Both the position numbers and the translations under genes were made by a program. Below, in pieces: positions 25,533 to 34,336 of a stretch of 64,000 nucleotides of DNA (positions within the stretch are counted from its first letter, which is position 1; each line of letters starts with the position of its first letter). Source of the stretch: Uliginosibacterium aquaticum (lineage in GTDB: Bacteria; Pseudomonadota; Gammaproteobacteria; Burkholderiales; Rhodocyclaceae); the NCBI RefSeq assembly GCF_012972705.2, contig NZ_JABCSC020000003.1, positions 62,001 through 126,000 of the forward strand. The letters run 5' to 3'. Under the pieces are notes generated by a model, which did not search any database, was not told the DNA's origin, and saw nothing but the letters and a program-made list of their open reading frames with translations.

Positions 25533-26441
25533 ATGCGCGACCTCAAAACTACCGACCTGAACCTGCTCAAGGCGCTCGATGCCCTGCTCGACGAGCGCAG
25601 CGTGACCCGCGCAGCCGAGCGCTTGAACGTCACCCAGCCGGCCATGAGCGGCATGCTTACGCGGCTGCGCGATGGTTTTGCTGACCCGCTCTTCGTGCGC
25701 AGCCAGCGCGGCATTGTGCCGACCGAGCGCGCACTTGAACTGGCCATGCCGCTCAAGCAGATCCTCGGAGAGATCGATGCCTTGCTGCAGCCGGTGCGCT
25801 TTGATCCGCTGGCGGCAGATTTCACGCTGCGGGTTGCAGCTACCGACTATGCCTTAAGCGCGGTGGCCGTACCGTTTCTGGCTGCCCTGAGGGTGCGGGC
25901 GCCGGGCATCAGGCTGGCCCTGCTGCCGCTGCGTGAGGGCGAACTGTCGGCGCAGCTGGAGCGCGGCGAACTGGATCTGGCCCTGCTCACGCCTGAGAGC
26001 AGCCCGCCTGAGCTGCATGCGCGGCGTCTGTTCGACGAAAGCTATGTCTGCGTGATGCGCGCCGATCACCCGGCGGCGCAAGCGCTGGTGCTGAGTCTGG
26101 ACGCGTTCTGTGCGCTGGAGCACGCCCTGGTGTCCTACACCGGCGGGGGCTTCAGCGGCGTGACCGATGCGGCACTGGCCCAACTGGGGCGCACGCGGCG
26201 GGTCAGTCTGTCGGTGCAGAGCTTCCTGGTGTTGCCCGAGATCCTGCTCGCCAGCGATCTCGTGGCGGTGCTGCCGCGCCGCCTGGTGACGGGCTTGGCG
26301 GGGCTCGTCCTGCGCGAGCCGCCGCTGGCGATCCCGGGTTTCACCAAGCTGCTGGTCTGGCATCCGCGTAGCCATAGCGACCCCGGTCAGCGCTGGTTGC
26401 GTGAGCTGCTGGTGGAGTGCTGTGGCGGGGCGGCGGGCTGA
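25533..26441 (+). CDS. LysR-family regulator
   Basis: A 302-residue LysR protein. The HTH reads ALLDERSVTRAAERLNVTQPAMSGMLTRLRDGFADPLFVRS, resembling the NodD/LeuO branch. The effector domain covers residues 90-300 (FTLRVAATDYALSAVAVPFLAAL). It is transcribed the same way as dsbB and faces the convergent Old Yellow Enzyme gene across a REP-like repeat, so no target is obvious from divergent context. Confidence 0.9.
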   Translation: MRDLKTTDLNLLKALDALLDERSVTRAAERLNVTQPAMSGMLTRLRDGFADPLFVRSQRGIVPTERALELAMPLKQILGEIDALLQPVRFDPLAADFTLRVAATDYALSAVAVPFLAALRVRAPGIRLALLPLREGELSAQLERGELDLALLTPESSPPELHARRLFDESYVCVMRADHPAAQALVLSLDAFCALEHALVSYTGGGFSGVTDAALAQLGRTRRVSLSVQSFLVLPEILLASDLVAVLPRRLVTGLAGLVLREPPLAIPGFTKLLVWHPRSHSDPGQRWLRELLVECCGGAAG

Positions 26442-26449
26442 GGGTTCCT

Positions 26450-26470
26450 GTAGGTGCGGTTTCAGCCGCA
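26450..26470. repeat. Single REP-like unit
   Basis: GTAGGTGCGGTTTCAGCCGC followed by A, an imperfect palindrome with arms TGCGG and CCGCA, just after the LysR stop and in front of the convergent oxidoreductase gene. It belongs to the same family as units at 9803, 10389, 41310 and 48308. Confidence 0.75.
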
Positions 26471-26537
26471 TGGGTGTTACGTTGTCTCGGCCCGACCGGC
26501 GGCTGCCGGCCTTGAGAAAGCCGGTGCGTCACTGCAC

Positions 26538-27641
26538 TCAGTCCGCCTCCAGCCGGTAGCGCTCCAGCCAGTGGGCATAGGGCGCCGGCAGCACCCAGGA
26601 GGGTCTGGCCATGCCCAGCTTTTTCGCCAGCGCATAGGGGTAGTGCGGGTTGGCGAGCAGGGCACGGCCGATCATCACCAGATCCATCTGCCCTTCGGCC
26701 ACCACGCGTTCGGCATCGCTGGCGCGTTCGATGCCCCAGCTCGAGGCCACCGGCAGGTCGGTTTCGCGCTTCACGCGTGCCGCGATCGGTGCGAGGAAGG
26801 CCGGGCCCCAGGGCACCTGGGCTGCCGGCGTGCAGAAGTTGACGCTCACATTCAGGAGGTCCAGCCCGCCCGCCCTGAATTCACGCACCAGCTGGATGGA
26901 GTCCGCCAGGGTTTCCTCGTCGCGGCCGTCGTATTCGATTACCCCGAAGCGGGCTGTGAGCGGCAGGTTTTCGGGCCATTCGCCGCGCACCGCGGCCAGG
27001 GTTTCGAGCAGGAAGCGGGCGCGGCCGGCATGCTCGCCGCCGTAGCCATCCGTGCGCTGGTTGGCATGCGCCGAGAAAAAGCTCTGGGCGAGATAGCCGT
27101 GGGCGAAGTGCAGCTCCAGCCACTCGAAGCCGGCTTCGCGGGCACGGCGCGCGGCGGTGGCAAAGTCGCCGGTGACGCGGGCGATATCGGCCAGCGTCAT
27201 TTCCTTCGGCACGCGTGGCAGGTTGGCGCCGAAGGCGCTGGCCGAGGGCGAGAGGGTGTCCCAGGCGCGGGCGTCGCCGGCCGGGATATGGTCGTCGCCC
27301 TCCCAGGGACGGTTGGCACTGGCCTTGCGGCCGGCGTGGCCGATCTGGATGCCGGGCACCGCGCCGGCGGCCTTGATGGCGGCTGCAATGCGCGCCAGTT
27401 CGGCGCCTTGGGCATCGTTCCACAAGCCCAGGCAGGCCGGGGTGATGCGGCCTTCGGGTGACACGGCGGTGGCTTCGACGATGACCAGACCAGCACCGCC
27501 ACGTGCGAGACCGGTGTAGTGGGCGAGATGCCAGTCGTTGGCGAGGCCGTCGCTGGCGCTGTACTGACACATCGGCGGTACGGCGATGCGATTGCGCAGG
27601 GTGACGTCCTTGAGCTGGAAGGGGGAGAACAGGGCTGACAT
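26538..27641 (-). CDS. NADH:flavin oxidoreductase, Old Yellow Enzyme family (YqjM/XenA-like)
   Basis: A 367-residue FMN enzyme. Its N-terminus LFSPFQLKDVTLRNRIAVPPMCQYSASDG has the CQY motif of thermophilic-like OYEs, where Cys and Tyr shape the flavin site. IQIGHAGRKAS carries the catalytic His pair with NADPH-type ene-reductase activity. GYGGEHAGRARFLLE and the C-terminal IGRALLANPHYPYALAKKLG complete the family pattern. Such enzymes reduce alpha,beta-unsaturated carbonyls, quinones and nitro compounds. The ATG at 27641, after AGGA, is chosen over a longer frame. It is followed by a convergent LysR and lies beside a DJ-1/PfpI gene. Confidence 0.93.
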   Translation of the reverse strand: MSALFSPFQLKDVTLRNRIAVPPMCQYSASDGLANDWHLAHYTGLARGGAGLVIVEATAVSPEGRITPACLGLWNDAQGAELARIAAAIKAAGAVPGIQIGHAGRKASANRPWEGDDHIPAGDARAWDTLSPSASAFGANLPRVPKEMTLADIARVTGDFATAARRAREAGFEWLELHFAHGYLAQSFFSAHANQRTDGYGGEHAGRARFLLETLAAVRGEWPENLPLTARFGVIEYDGRDEETLADSIQLVREFRAGGLDLLNVSVNFCTPAAQVPWGPAFLAPIAARVKRETDLPVASSWGIERASDAERVVAEGQMDLVMIGRALLANPHYPYALAKKLGMARPSWVLPAPYAHWLERYRLEAD

Positions 27642-27716
27642 GGTGTGTCCTGAGCGGAAAGGTGAACGGGAAAGCCCCGGCATCCGCCGGGGCCTGGTTA
27701 TCACGCGGATGATGGC

Positions 27717-28418
27717 TTACCTGGCCTCGCGCAGCGCCTGCAGCACCAGCTCGGCGACCTTGGCGGAGGAGGCCGGGTTCTGACCGGTGACAAGGCGGCC
27801 GTCGCGTACGGCGAAGGGCTGGAAGTCCGGGCCGCTCTCATAGTGAGCGCCGAGGGCGCGGATGCGTGTTTCGAGTGCGAAGGGCACGCTCTTGTCCATG
27901 CCGGCAGCGACTTCCTCGGTATTGCTGAAGGCGGCCACACGGCGCCCGGCCACCAACGGCTGGCCCTTTTCGTCCTTTGCGTTCACGAGTCCGGCCGGGC
28001 CGTGGCAAACCGCTGCCACGATCTTGCCCTCGCCCCAGGCCGTGCTCACCAGGCGTGCCAGTGTGTCGCTCGTGGGCAGATCCCACATCGTGCCGTGGCC
28101 GCCGGGCATGAAGACCGCGTCATAGTCGGCGGCGGCGAGGCCATCGATTTTTATCGAGGTGGCGAGGCGCGTGCGCAGCGCTTCATCCTGCAGGTAGCGC
28201 TCGACGCTGGCCGGATTTTTGCCGACGGCTTCGATGGAGTGTGGGTCGACCGGTACCTGGCCGCCGGCGATGGAGGCCACTTCGACCTGCGCGCCGGCAT
28301 CGACGAAGGCGTAGTAAGGGGTGGTGAATTCCTCCAGCCACAGGCCGGTGGCTTGGCCGCTGGTGCCGGCCGTGGCGTGAGAGGTGAGGATCACGAGGAT
28401 CTTGAAAACGGGGCTCAT
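27717..28418 (-). CDS. DJ-1/PfpI-family protein (Hsp31/glyoxalase-III-like)
   Basis: A 233-residue class I glutamine-amidotransferase-like protein. The nucleophilic Cys is in AVCHGPAGLV, the elbow typical of the family; the nearby His makes a C-H dyad, with an acidic residue expected from EEFTTPYYAF. FMPGGHGTMWDLP is the conserved oxyanion-side loop. Close relatives act as chaperone, deglycase or glutathione-independent glyoxalase. It lies 75 bases downstream-strand-wise before the OYE, so both may form one unit that handles reactive carbonyls. A divergent LysR is the likely regulator. Confidence 0.9.
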   Translation of the reverse strand: MSPVFKILVILTSHATAGTSGQATGLWLEEFTTPYYAFVDAGAQVEVASIAGGQVPVDPHSIEAVGKNPASVERYLQDEALRTRLATSIKIDGLAAADYDAVFMPGGHGTMWDLPTSDTLARLVSTAWGEGKIVAAVCHGPAGLVNAKDEKGQPLVAGRRVAAFSNTEEVAAGMDKSVPFALETRIRALGAHYESGPDFQPFAVRDGRLVTGQNPASSAKVAELVLQALREAR

Positions 28419-28493
28419 GCGGATCTCCTGAAGGCAAGTTTGTTTAATCCCTTCAGCCTACGAGCCTGCGAACTTTAGATAAACTGATGAATC

Positions 28494-28510
28494 CTTATTG
28501 AATCCATAAG
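28494..28510. promoter_or_regulatory. Candidate LysR operator
   Basis: CTTAT-N7-ATAAG, an inverted repeat ending eight bases before the LysR start at 28519 and within the 100-bp divergent region shared with the DJ-1/PfpI gene. Flanking AT-rich sequence (GATAAACTGATGAAT) suggests promoter elements. Spacing fits a LysR recognition site. Confidence 0.45.
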
Positions 28511-28518
28511 AGTTCATT

Positions 28519-29388
28519 GTGTTCAGCCCGCAGTGGATCCACACCTTTCTGGCCATCGCCGAGAGTGGCAGCTTCACCCGTGCGGCCGAGCACCTGGGCC
28601 TCACTCAGGCCGCGGTGAGCCAGCATGTGCGCCAGCTCGAGATGCAGCTCGGGCCCTTGCTGCTGCGCCGCCCGCGCGCACTGGAACTCACGCCGGCTGG
28701 CCTGGCCTTCCTTGACTACTGCAGGGAGGTTGAGCAGGCCAGCCGGCGTCTGCAGGTGCGTCTCGCCGACGCCGAGGCCTTCAGCGGCGAGGTGGGCCTG
28801 ACCACTCCGGGCAGTGTTGGCCTGGCCCTGCACGGCCCTTTGCTGGCGCTGCAGGCGGCGCATCCCGGGCTGGTGATCCGTCATCGCTTCGCACCCGATA
28901 CCGAGATCCTCGCGGCCCTGCTGGAGAAGCAGTACGACTTCGGCGTGGTGACCCTGCGCCCGGATGACCCGCGTTTTGCCGCCAGCGAATTTGCCGCAGA
29001 GGTGCTGGAGCTGGTCGTGCCGGCCGGAGTGGCGGTCGAGCAGTGGGAAGACCTCGTGCGCCTCGGCTTCATCGAGCATCCGGATGGCCCGGCGATGGCC
29101 ACCCGGCTGCTCAGCCGGGCCTTCCCGGCCAATCCGGGGGTGCGCAGCCTGCCGCGCCACGGCTACATCAATCAGGTCAGCCTGATCCTCGACGCGGTGG
29201 CGCAGGGCTTCGGCTTCACGGTGATCCCGCGCCATGCTCGCCAGGCCTACGCCCAGCCGGCGGCGATCAGCGTGGCCCTGAGCGGCGAAGCCTATCCGCT
29301 GTGGCTGGTGCAGCGCGCCGAATGGCCCCTGTCGGCGCGGGCCAGCTTCGTGCTGGAGCAGTTGCGCGCCGCGATGCGGGAGGCTTGA
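28519..29388 (+). CDS. LysR-family regulator divergent from DJ-1/PfpI gene
   Basis: A 289-residue LysR protein, unusually close to its start in HTH: WIHTFLAIAESGSFTRAAEHLGLTQAAVSQHVRQLEMQLGPLLLRRPRALELTPAGLAFLDYC. The effector domain begins near residue 90. The start is GTG at 28519. Placement suggests control of the DJ-1/PfpI and Old Yellow Enzyme genes, perhaps in response to an electrophile. Confidence 0.9.
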   Translation: MFSPQWIHTFLAIAESGSFTRAAEHLGLTQAAVSQHVRQLEMQLGPLLLRRPRALELTPAGLAFLDYCREVEQASRRLQVRLADAEAFSGEVGLTTPGSVGLALHGPLLALQAAHPGLVIRHRFAPDTEILAALLEKQYDFGVVTLRPDDPRFAASEFAAEVLELVVPAGVAVEQWEDLVRLGFIEHPDGPAMATRLLSRAFPANPGVRSLPRHGYINQVSLILDAVAQGFGFTVIPRHARQAYAQPAAISVALSGEAYPLWLVQRAEWPLSARASFVLEQLRAAMREA

Positions 29389-29532
29389 GGGCGGCAGGCA
29401 AAGCCAGATATCTATCCAGCTTATGTATTGAATACTGTTTTGCGATTGGATTGATATCTCGCGGATTTGCATGATGTGAACACGGCCTGCTACCCGACCG
29501 GGTGCCAGGTTCCCTCACACAAGGAATCCCGC

Positions 29533-30045
29533 ATGAACGAGATTTTCTGGCCGCAAGGCTATGCCCCCGGCTTCACCGACAACTTCGCCTCCAATGAAAT
29601 GATCGTGGCCGGCCTCAGCGTGGCCGAGGTCTGGCCTTTCCTCAATACGCCGGCGCTGTGGCCCACGTATTACGCCAATTCGGCCAATGTGCGCTTCTAC
29701 GATGGCAAGGGCCCTGAGCTGGAAGACGGTGTCCGCTTTTATTTCGAGACCTTCGGTTTTCCGGTCGAGGCACAGGTGGTGGAACACGTTGCGCCCAAGG
29801 CCGGCGAGCCGGCACGCGTGGCCTGGCATGGCTGGGCGGGTAGCACGCAGGAAGATCGCCTCGATGTGCATCACGCCTGGCTGCTCGAAGACCTCGCCGG
29901 TGGCCGGGTGCGTATCCTGACCCAGGAGACCCAGTGCGGCGAACCGGCCAAGGCGCTTGCTGCGGCCGAGCCGAACCCGATGATCAATGGCCACGATCAA
30001 TGGCTCAAGGGCATGGTGGCGGCAGCGCTGAAGGCGAAGGGCTGA
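29533..30045 (+). CDS. SRPBCC/polyketide-cyclase-fold protein
   Basis: A 170-residue protein with the START/SRPBCC pattern: NEMIVAGLSVAEVWPFLNTPALWPTYYANSANVRF, then a strand-rich core (GVRFYFETFGFPVEAQVVEHV, ARVAWHGWAG) and a long C-terminal helix. This fold binds hydrophobic ligands; no catalytic role can be assigned. The ATG at 29533 follows AAGGAAT. The next gene, an NAD-dependent dehydrogenase, starts two bases after its stop, so they are co-transcribed and may act on the same compound. Confidence 0.82.
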   Translation: MNEIFWPQGYAPGFTDNFASNEMIVAGLSVAEVWPFLNTPALWPTYYANSANVRFYDGKGPELEDGVRFYFETFGFPVEAQVVEHVAPKAGEPARVAWHGWAGSTQEDRLDVHHAWLLEDLAGGRVRILTQETQCGEPAKALAAAEPNPMINGHDQWLKGMVAAALKAKG

Positions 30046-30047
30046 AC

Positions 30048-30914
30048 ATGGCACGCATCGCTTTTCTGGGCCTGGGCGCCATGGGCAGCCGCATGGCCGC
30101 CAATCTGCTCAAGGCCGGTCATGCGCTGACGGTGTGGAATCGCAGCCCGCAGGCCGCTGAAGCACTGGTCCAGGCAGGTGCGCGGCTTGCTGCCAGTCCG
30201 GCCGAGGCGGCTGTCGAGGCTGATTTCGTGATTGCCATGTTGCGCGACGATGAGGCCTCCCGCGCCGCGTGGTGCGATCCGGAGTCGGGTGCGTTCAGCA
30301 CGATGGCGACCGGCGCTGTGGCGATCGAGAGTTCCACCCTGTCGCTGGAAGGCATCCGCGCTTTGGGCGAGGCGGCTCAGCTGCGCGGCATAGCCCTGCT
30401 TGACGCCCCTGTTTCGGGATCACGCCCGGCGGCCGAGGCCGCCAAGCTGGTTTATCTGGTGGGGGGCGAGGCGGCTGTCCTGGGCCGGGCCGAAGCCGTT
30501 CTGGGTGCCATGGGCGCGGCCATCCGGCATGTTGGTCCGCTCGGTGCCGGTTGCATGGCGAAGCTGGCGACCAACGCCTTGCTGGGGATCCAGGTCACCG
30601 CACTGGCTGAGCTGATCGGCTGGCTGCAGCGCAGTGGCGCTGACGCGGCCCAGGTTCTGCAGGCGGTCGCCGCCACGCCGGTATGGTCACCGGTGGCGCA
30701 GGTGCTGGCGGGCAGCATGTTGCAACAGGATTTCCGGCCACAGTTCCCAGTCGAGCTGATCGAGAAGGACTTTGCCTATCTGCTGGCTACTGTCGGCACC
30801 GAACAGGCGGCCCCGACGTTTGTTGCAGCCCGTGGGGTATTTCAGCGTGGCATCGGGCAGGGCCTCGGGGGCCAGAACATGACGGCAGTTGCCAGCTTGT
30901 TCAGCCCGGCGTAG
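30048..30914 (+). CDS. NAD(P)-dependent beta-hydroxyacid dehydrogenase family protein
   Basis: A 288-residue protein of the 3-hydroxyisobutyrate dehydrogenase family. The Rossmann motif is IAFLGLGAMGSRMAANLLKAGH; LLDAPVSGS is the substrate-binding region; Lys in GCMAKLATNALLG is the catalytic lysine. EKDFAYLLATVG is the C-terminal signature. Members oxidise 3-hydroxy acids or reduce succinic semialdehyde/glyoxylate. The start ATG at 30048 follows the SRPBCC stop. Its end overlaps the convergent response-regulator gene by 14 bases. Confidence 0.92.
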   Translation: MARIAFLGLGAMGSRMAANLLKAGHALTVWNRSPQAAEALVQAGARLAASPAEAAVEADFVIAMLRDDEASRAAWCDPESGAFSTMATGAVAIESSTLSLEGIRALGEAAQLRGIALLDAPVSGSRPAAEAAKLVYLVGGEAAVLGRAEAVLGAMGAAIRHVGPLGAGCMAKLATNALLGIQVTALAELIGWLQRSGADAAQVLQAVAATPVWSPVAQVLAGSMLQQDFRPQFPVELIEKDFAYLLATVGTEQAAPTFVAARGVFQRGIGQGLGGQNMTAVASLFSPA

Positions 30915-31614
30915 CAGGCTTGTGCTCCGGCCACTGGAAGCGGTAGCCAACACCGTAGATGGAGTGGATCGGGTCGCTGCCGCAGGCCGTACCGAGCTTG
31001 CGGCGCAGGTTCTTGATGTGGCTGTCCACGGTGCGGTCGGTGACGGCGCGGTGATCGTCATGGAGCTGATCGAGCAGTTGCTCGCGACTGAAGACCTGCC
31101 CCGGTGCTGCGGCCAGCACCCGCAGCAGGCGGAACTCGGCAGGGGTGAGATCCAGCAGTTGCCCATTGAGGCTGGCCTGCCAGGCGCCGTCATCGATTCG
31201 CAGCTGCGGCGTGCTGGGCAGGGCGGCAACCCGGCCCTGAGCCCGGCGCAGCTGGGCGCGCACGCGGGCCATCACTTCGCGTGGGCTGAAGGGGGTCTTG
31301 CCGATGTAGTCGTCGGCACCGCCATCCAGGCCGGCGAGGCGGTCCGCTTCTTCGCTGCGGGCCGTGAGCATGATGATCGGCACCGCGCAGAAGGCGCGCA
31401 GGGCGCGGCATACGGCAAGGCCGTCGAGCCCCGGCAGCATCAGGTCGAGCAGGATCAGGTCCGGCGGGCTGGCGCGCACGACGGCCTCCACCCCGGAGCC
31501 TTCGGCCAGATGGCGCGGGTGGTGGCCTTCGGCGCGCAGGTAGTCCAGCAGCAGGCCGGCCATTTTCGGTTCGTCTTCGACGACCAGGATGTCGGCCGGG
31601 CGGGGTGCGTTCAC
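30901..31614 (-). CDS. baeR: OmpR-family response regulator, BaeR-like
   Basis: A 237-residue response regulator with an N-terminal receiver (DILVVEDEPKMAGLLLDYLRAEGH, phospho-Asp in LILLDLMLPGLDG) and a C-terminal OmpR winged helix (LDLTPAEFRLLRVLAAAPGQVFSREQLLDQL, HIKNLRRKLG, IYGVGYRFQ). Its partner kinase is clearly BaeS-like. In E. coli BaeR activates RND pumps under envelope stress. One oddity: after the invariant Lys the sequence is GKTPFSP instead of the usual KPFSP or KPYSP, an extra Thr in the activation loop. It overlaps the kinase gene by four bases. Confidence 0.9.
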   Translation of the reverse strand: MNAPRPADILVVEDEPKMAGLLLDYLRAEGHHPRHLAEGSGVEAVVRASPPDLILLDLMLPGLDGLAVCRALRAFCAVPIIMLTARSEEADRLAGLDGGADDYIGKTPFSPREVMARVRAQLRRAQGRVAALPSTPQLRIDDGAWQASLNGQLLDLTPAEFRLLRVLAAAPGQVFSREQLLDQLHDDHRAVTDRTVDSHIKNLRRKLGTACGSDPIHSIYGVGYRFQWPEHKPATPG

Positions 31615-33023
31615 GCGCCACTCCGCGCCAGCGGCAGCCGGATCGTGATGGCCAGGCCACCGAGGCTGGAGGTGGCCGCTTCGATCTGGCCGTCGTGGGC
31701 CTGCACGATGTTGCGGCAGATCGCCAGGCCGAGGCCGGCACCGCCACTGGCGCGGTTGCGTGAGCCTTCGACACGGTAGAAGCGGTCGAACAGGCGTGGC
31801 AACAGCTCCACTGCCACCCCCGGTGCCGAATCCTCACAGCGCAGGATGGCTTCGGCCGGGTGGCCAGTGGTGTCGAGGCGCCATTGCAGCTGACCACCGG
31901 AATCGGTGTAGCGGCAGCTGTTTTCGAGCAGGTTGTGGAGCAGCTGGCGCAGGCGGGCCGGGTCGGCGAAGACCATCACCGGCTGCGTTGGTAGTGCGCA
32001 CTGCAGCTGCAATGCGTGCTGGGCCAGACGGGGTGCGTAGCGCTCGGCCACTTCGGCCACGCAGGCGGCGAGATCGATGTTTTCCTTGCGATAGGCGAGG
32101 GCGGCGACATCGGTGAGGGCCAGATCATTGAGATCGCTGACCAGCTTGTTGAGCTGGCCGACTTCGCTCTGCAGCGAGTGCAGGGCTTCGCGGCTGAAGG
32201 GGCGGATGCCGTCCTCGATGGCTTCCAGCTCGCCGTGCAGGATGCCCAGCGGGGTGCGCAGCTCGTGGGCGATGTCGGCCATGAATTCGCGCCTGAGGGT
32301 TTCGTTGCGCTCCAGCGTGAGGGCGAGGTGGTTGAAGTCGCGCGAGAGCTGGCCGACTTCGTCCTCGCCGATCTCGGGTACGCGGCGGGCATAGTTGCCG
32401 CCGGCAAGTTCGTGGGTGGCCCGGGCCACCCGGCGGATCGGCAGGAGTACGGCACGTGCCACCCACCAGGCAATCGCGGCGGCGAGCAGGATGGCCGCCG
32501 CCACGATGAGCCAGGTGGCACGCTGCTGGGCGCGCTCGAAGCGCTGCGCGCCGACTTCGGTGACGCTCTGGAAGGGCGCCAGCGAGAGCCAGCCGACGAT
32601 CTGGCCGTTCACGCGGATGGGCCGCTCGATGCGGTCGTCATCAAGCTGGCCGGGGTAGCCGATCACGAAGAGGTGCTCGGCATCGAGCAGGGTGACGCGC
32701 AGGAAGGCGCCGGTGAGATCCGAGATCGGTGGTGCCTCGTGTTCGGCGCGCAGATCGTCTTCCGCATTCCTGATCATCAGCCGAATCCAGTTGCGCGGCT
32801 GCTCGCGCAGGAACTCCCAGCTGCCATGCTCGGCGTAAGCCGCTTCGAGGCGCGGCAGGGCGCTATCGATGCGCTCAATGGCGAGCTTGTTCAGATAGCC
32901 GAGGAAGCCATGAGTGAAGCTGCGGTGCGAGGCAAAGCCCGCGGCAACGACCGCCGCAGCGGCCACGGCCAGCACGGCGATGAAGAGTCGGGTCGAGATG
33001 GACATGCGCGCTAGCCGGTTCAT
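31611..33023 (-). CDS. baeS: Sensor histidine kinase, BaeS-like
   Basis: A 470-residue membrane kinase. One helix is near residues 12-32 and a second near 180 (ATWLIVAAAILLAAAIAWWVARAVL), enclosing a periplasmic sensor domain of about 150 residues (LEAAYAEHGSWEFLREQPRNW). Then HAMP, the H box MADIAHELRTPLGILHGELEAIEDGI, N box HNLLENSCRYTDSGG and G boxes FYRVEGSRNRASGGAGLGLAICRNIV. The sequence follows E. coli BaeS closely in these regions. The ATG at 33023 is used; 33005 is an alternative. It is divergent from an RND efflux operon that it likely controls. Confidence 0.93.
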   Translation of the reverse strand: MNRLARMSISTRLFIAVLAVAAAAVVAAGFASHRSFTHGFLGYLNKLAIERIDSALPRLEAAYAEHGSWEFLREQPRNWIRLMIRNAEDDLRAEHEAPPISDLTGAFLRVTLLDAEHLFVIGYPGQLDDDRIERPIRVNGQIVGWLSLAPFQSVTEVGAQRFERAQQRATWLIVAAAILLAAAIAWWVARAVLLPIRRVARATHELAGGNYARRVPEIGEDEVGQLSRDFNHLALTLERNETLRREFMADIAHELRTPLGILHGELEAIEDGIRPFSREALHSLQSEVGQLNKLVSDLNDLALTDVAALAYRKENIDLAACVAEVAERYAPRLAQHALQLQCALPTQPVMVFADPARLRQLLHNLLENSCRYTDSGGQLQWRLDTTGHPAEAILRCEDSAPGVAVELLPRLFDRFYRVEGSRNRASGGAGLGLAICRNIVQAHDGQIEAATSSLGGLAITIRLPLARSGA

Positions 33024-33157
33024 GCCTGAATTGGAGCGCCTGGCCGGCATTCTGGCAAGCGCGACGGCTACATCGGGCGGTTTTTCCGCATCTTCAATAT
33101 CGCTCCACAATTGCCGCGCAAGCTCGGCGCCATCCCTGAACAAAGCCGGATTGCGCC

Positions 33158-34324
33158 ATGTACAAGATTTCCTTCCCCACCCGCCCGGGCCTCTTCCTGG
33201 GCCTCCTGGCCTGCAGCGTGCTGGCCGCCTGCGACGGTGCTGGTTCGCAAGCCGCCTCGGCCGCTGCCACGCCGCCGCAGGTGGGCGTGTTCACCGTGGC
33301 CGCTGCCGACACTACGGTCAGCACCGAGCTCGCGGGGCGCGTAGCAGCCCGGGTCAGCGCCGAGATCCGCCCGCAGGTGGGCGGCATCCTGGCCCAGCGC
33401 CTGTTCACCGAAGGCGAATCCGTGAAGGCCGGCCAGGTGCTCTACCAGATCGAGGCCTCCAGTTACGAGGCGGCGTATGCCAGTGCCAAGGCGGCGCTGG
33501 CCAAGGCCGACGCTACCCTCAAGGCTTCGGCCGTGACGGCCAAGCGCAATGAAGGCCTGGCGCGCATCGAGGCGATCAGCCAGCAGGTGGCGGACGATAG
33601 CCAGGCCGCCGTGGAAGAGAACCAGGCCGCGCTGGACGTAGCCAAGGCGGCGCTGGACACGGCGCGCATCAATCTCGAGCACACCCGTATCACCTCACCG
33701 ATCAGTGGCCGCGTCGATCTCTCCGCGGTGACACCCGGCGCGCTGCTCACCGCAGGCCAGACCACGGCGCTGACCACCGTGCGCCAGCTCGATCCGGTGG
33801 TGGTGGACGTCAAGCAATCGAGCGCCGAGCTGCTGCGCTTGCGCCAGGAGCTCAAGGCGGCCGGCTCGCGCACGCGCGGCCAGGAGGTGGCGGTGAAGCT
33901 GCTGCTGGAAGATGGCAGCCCTTACGCCCAGAGCGGCCGCCTGCAGTTCGACGGGGTCAGCGTGGATGAGAGCACCGGCATGGTGACCCTGCGCGCCCTG
34001 GTGCCCAATCCGGACGGCGTGCTGCTGCCCGGCATGTATGTGCGGGCGGTGGTGGAAGCCGGCAAGCTGGAACAAGCCTTGCTGGTGCCGCAGGAAGCGG
34101 TGAGCCGCAAGGCCTCCGGCGAGGCTAGCGCGCTGGTGGTGGACCGCGATGGCCGTGTCGCTACGCGCAAAGTCACGCTGGGGCGTGCGGTGGGCAATCG
34201 CTGGCTGGTCAGCGCTGGCCTGCAGCCGGGTGAGCAAGTGATTGTTGAAGGCAGCAAGAAGGTCAGTGTCGGCGAGCTGGTCAAGCCGGTTACGCCTGCG
34301 GCCACTGTTGCCAGCAAGCACTGA
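33158..34324 (+). CDS. RND efflux periplasmic adaptor (AcrA/MexA-like lipoprotein)
   Basis: A 388-residue membrane fusion protein. The lipoprotein signal GLLACSVLAAC places lipidation at about Cys24. The biotinyl-lipoyl-like half motifs (GRVAARVSAEIRPQVGGILAQRLFTEGESVKAGQVLYQIE and TRITSPISGRVDLSAVTPGALL) flank a helical hairpin. The beta-barrel (VTLRALVPNPDGVLLPGMYVRAVVE) and membrane-proximal domain follow. It links the RND pump to the outer-membrane channel. It begins a three-gene operon and is divergent from baeS. Confidence 0.95.
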   Translation: MYKISFPTRPGLFLGLLACSVLAACDGAGSQAASAAATPPQVGVFTVAAADTTVSTELAGRVAARVSAEIRPQVGGILAQRLFTEGESVKAGQVLYQIEASSYEAAYASAKAALAKADATLKASAVTAKRNEGLARIEAISQQVADDSQAAVEENQAALDVAKAALDTARINLEHTRITSPISGRVDLSAVTPGALLTAGQTTALTTVRQLDPVVVDVKQSSAELLRLRQELKAAGSRTRGQEVAVKLLLEDGSPYAQSGRLQFDGVSVDESTGMVTLRALVPNPDGVLLPGMYVRAVVEAGKLEQALLVPQEAVSRKASGEASALVVDRDGRVATRKVTLGRAVGNRWLVSAGLQPGEQVIVEGSKKVSVGELVKPVTPAATVASKH

Positions 34325-34336
34325 GGAGGCCGATCC

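Noticed and set aside
33081-33098. BaeR box in the baeS/RND divergent region
   Set aside because: TTTTTCCGCATCTTCAAT shares the first part of the E. coli box but only about 10 of 18 positions; too weak to annotate.
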